From assembly GCA_913057845.1 (NCBI GenBank), contig CAJXPC010000070.1, positions 1-8,026 of the forward strand: 8,026 nt of DNA. Direction: 5' to 3'. The notes below the pieces were generated by a model. The model saw only the letters and a list, made by a program, of their open reading frames with translations, did not search any database and was not told the origin of the DNA. Shown piece by piece: positions 7,639 through 8,026 of this stretch. Position numbers and translations under genes: made by a program. The stretch comes from an uncultured Pseudomonadota bacterium (lineage in GTDB: Bacteria > Pseudomonadota > Gammaproteobacteria > Burkholderiales > Eutrophovitaceae). Every line of letters begins with the position of its first letter. Position 1 is the stretch's first letter.

Positions 7639-7980
7639 TTATTCGTAAGGGTTTGGAATCCCCATCTTCTCAAGGATATCAATTTCTAAGTTTTCCATGA
7701 ATTCTCTATCAATTTTATTTTGATGGTCAAAATCTTGGAAGTGCAGTGCCGCATGGACACAGAGGTGCGCAAAATGGTTATATAAAGATTTGTGCTGAGT
7801 TTTCGCTTCCTGCGCAATCACGGGGACGCAAAGCGCTATATCTGCCGATAATGGCAATGTGTCTGGATAAGGGAAGGTGAGAACATTGGTTGCGTAATTT
7901 CGATTGCGGAAGTAGCGGTTTAGCTCCCTGCCTTCATCTACATTGATCAGTCGCACGGTCACTTGTGCATCCTCTAGTAG
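7639..7980 (-). CDS. ybeY: Endoribonuclease/rRNA maturation factor YbeY, 5' end missing
   Basis: YbeY is a metal-dependent UPF0054 protein needed for 16S rRNA 3'-end maturation and ribosome quality control. The genomic sequence encodes the C-terminal 113 residues of a protein usually about 150 long; roughly 35-45 N-terminal residues are lost at the contig end. Visible motifs are VTVRLINVDEGRELNRYFR, then NYATNVLTFPYPD (E. coli has KPTNVLSFPF), SADIALC, and the metal site HAALHFQDFDH with the three histidines of the HxxxHxxxxxH pattern. The two glycines of the usual HGxLHxxGxDH are replaced by Ala and Asp. The protein ends with ILEKMGIPNPYE, as in the family. The open frame continues into 7981-7995, where an apparent GTG start would give MYKRQ; those five residues are adapter sequence and must be discarded. 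The following corC and lnt genes match the conserved ybeZ-ybeY-ybeX-lnt context. Confidence 0.9.
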   Translation of the reverse strand, partial: LLEDAQVTVRLINVDEGRELNRYFRNRNYATNVLTFPYPDTLPLSADIALCVPVIAQEAKTQHKSLYNHFAHLCVHAALHFQDFDHQNKIDREFMENLEIDILEKMGIPNPYE

Positions 7981-8026
7981 CTGTCTCTTATACACATCTC
8001 CGAGCCCACGAGACCTCTCTACATCT
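7981..8026. other. Nextera sequencing adapter (contamination)
   Basis: Positions 7981-7999 are CTGTCTCTTATACACATCT, the reverse complement of the Tn5 mosaic end used in Nextera libraries. Positions 8000-8014 (CCGAGCCCACGAGAC) complete the read 2 transposase adapter. The next eight bases, CTCTCTAC (8015-8022), match what I recall as Nextera i7 index N707, and ATCT (8023-8026) is the start of the P7 flow-cell sequence. The whole chain, in the right order, shows untrimmed read-through into the library construct. It is neither genomic DNA nor a natural transposon end. Confidence 0.98.

Noticed and set aside
7981..7999. 19 bp Tn5 mosaic end, suggestive of a natural transposon terminus
   Set aside because: It is followed directly by the read 2 adapter tail, an index and the P7 start, so it comes from library preparation.
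1..8026. A hidden novel system such as a defence island, prophage, CRISPR array or insertion sequence
   Set aside because: Every part of the window is covered by recognised housekeeping genes or short junctions; no direct repeat array, transposase or unexplained coding stretch was seen on either strand.

Overview
The window is a compact, co-directional bacterial gene cluster. All nine recognisable genes lie on the minus strand, so transcription runs from the right end to the left. In transcription order they are ybeY (5' end missing), a corC/ybeX-type CBS gene, lnt, glyQ, glyS, gmhB, a plsC-type acyltransferase, a small lptM-type lipoprotein and lysA (3' end outside the window). Spacing is tight. 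Two junctions overlap (corC/lnt by 23 nt, lptM/lysA by 11 nt), most others are 2-20 nt apart, and the only larger gap is 54 nt between lnt and glyQ. No stretch over 300 bases lacks a gene.

The content points to a Gram-negative proteobacterium: apolipoprotein N-acyltransferase, heptose-bisphosphate phosphatase for LPS core, an LptM-like lipoprotein, two-subunit glycyl-tRNA synthetase, and meso-diaminopimelate decarboxylase. The order ybeY-corC-lnt-glyQ-glyS-gmhB-plsC resembles what I recall for betaproteobacteria. The sub-blocks glyQ-glyS-gmhB-acyltransferase and LptM/LppL-lysA are also known from Pseudomonas. By eye the base composition is moderate to slightly AT-rich (roughly mid-40s % GC). 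I cannot assign genus or choose firmly between Beta- and Gammaproteobacteria.

Functionally the cluster mixes ribosome and translation genes (YbeY rRNA maturation, CorC/YbeX, GlyRS alpha and beta) with envelope genes (lipoprotein N-acylation, heptose synthesis, phosphatidic acid synthesis, LPS translocon assembly) and the last step of lysine synthesis. One co-transcribed housekeeping operon is plausible.

The most important oddity is technical. Positions 7981-8026 are not genomic. They are an Illumina Nextera transposase adapter read in full, then an 8-base index and the first bases of the P7 sequence. An open reading frame runs from this adapter into ybeY and would give a false N-terminus (MYKRQ...). 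Real ybeY sequence ends at 7980.

I found no CRISPR array, insertion sequence, prophage, tRNA or rRNA, and no sign of a novel multi-gene system. The biological points worth a second look are small: altered residues in the YbeY metal motif, an Asn before the LptM lipobox cysteine, an HX4E acyltransferase motif, and an imperfect hairpin in the lnt-glyQ gap.
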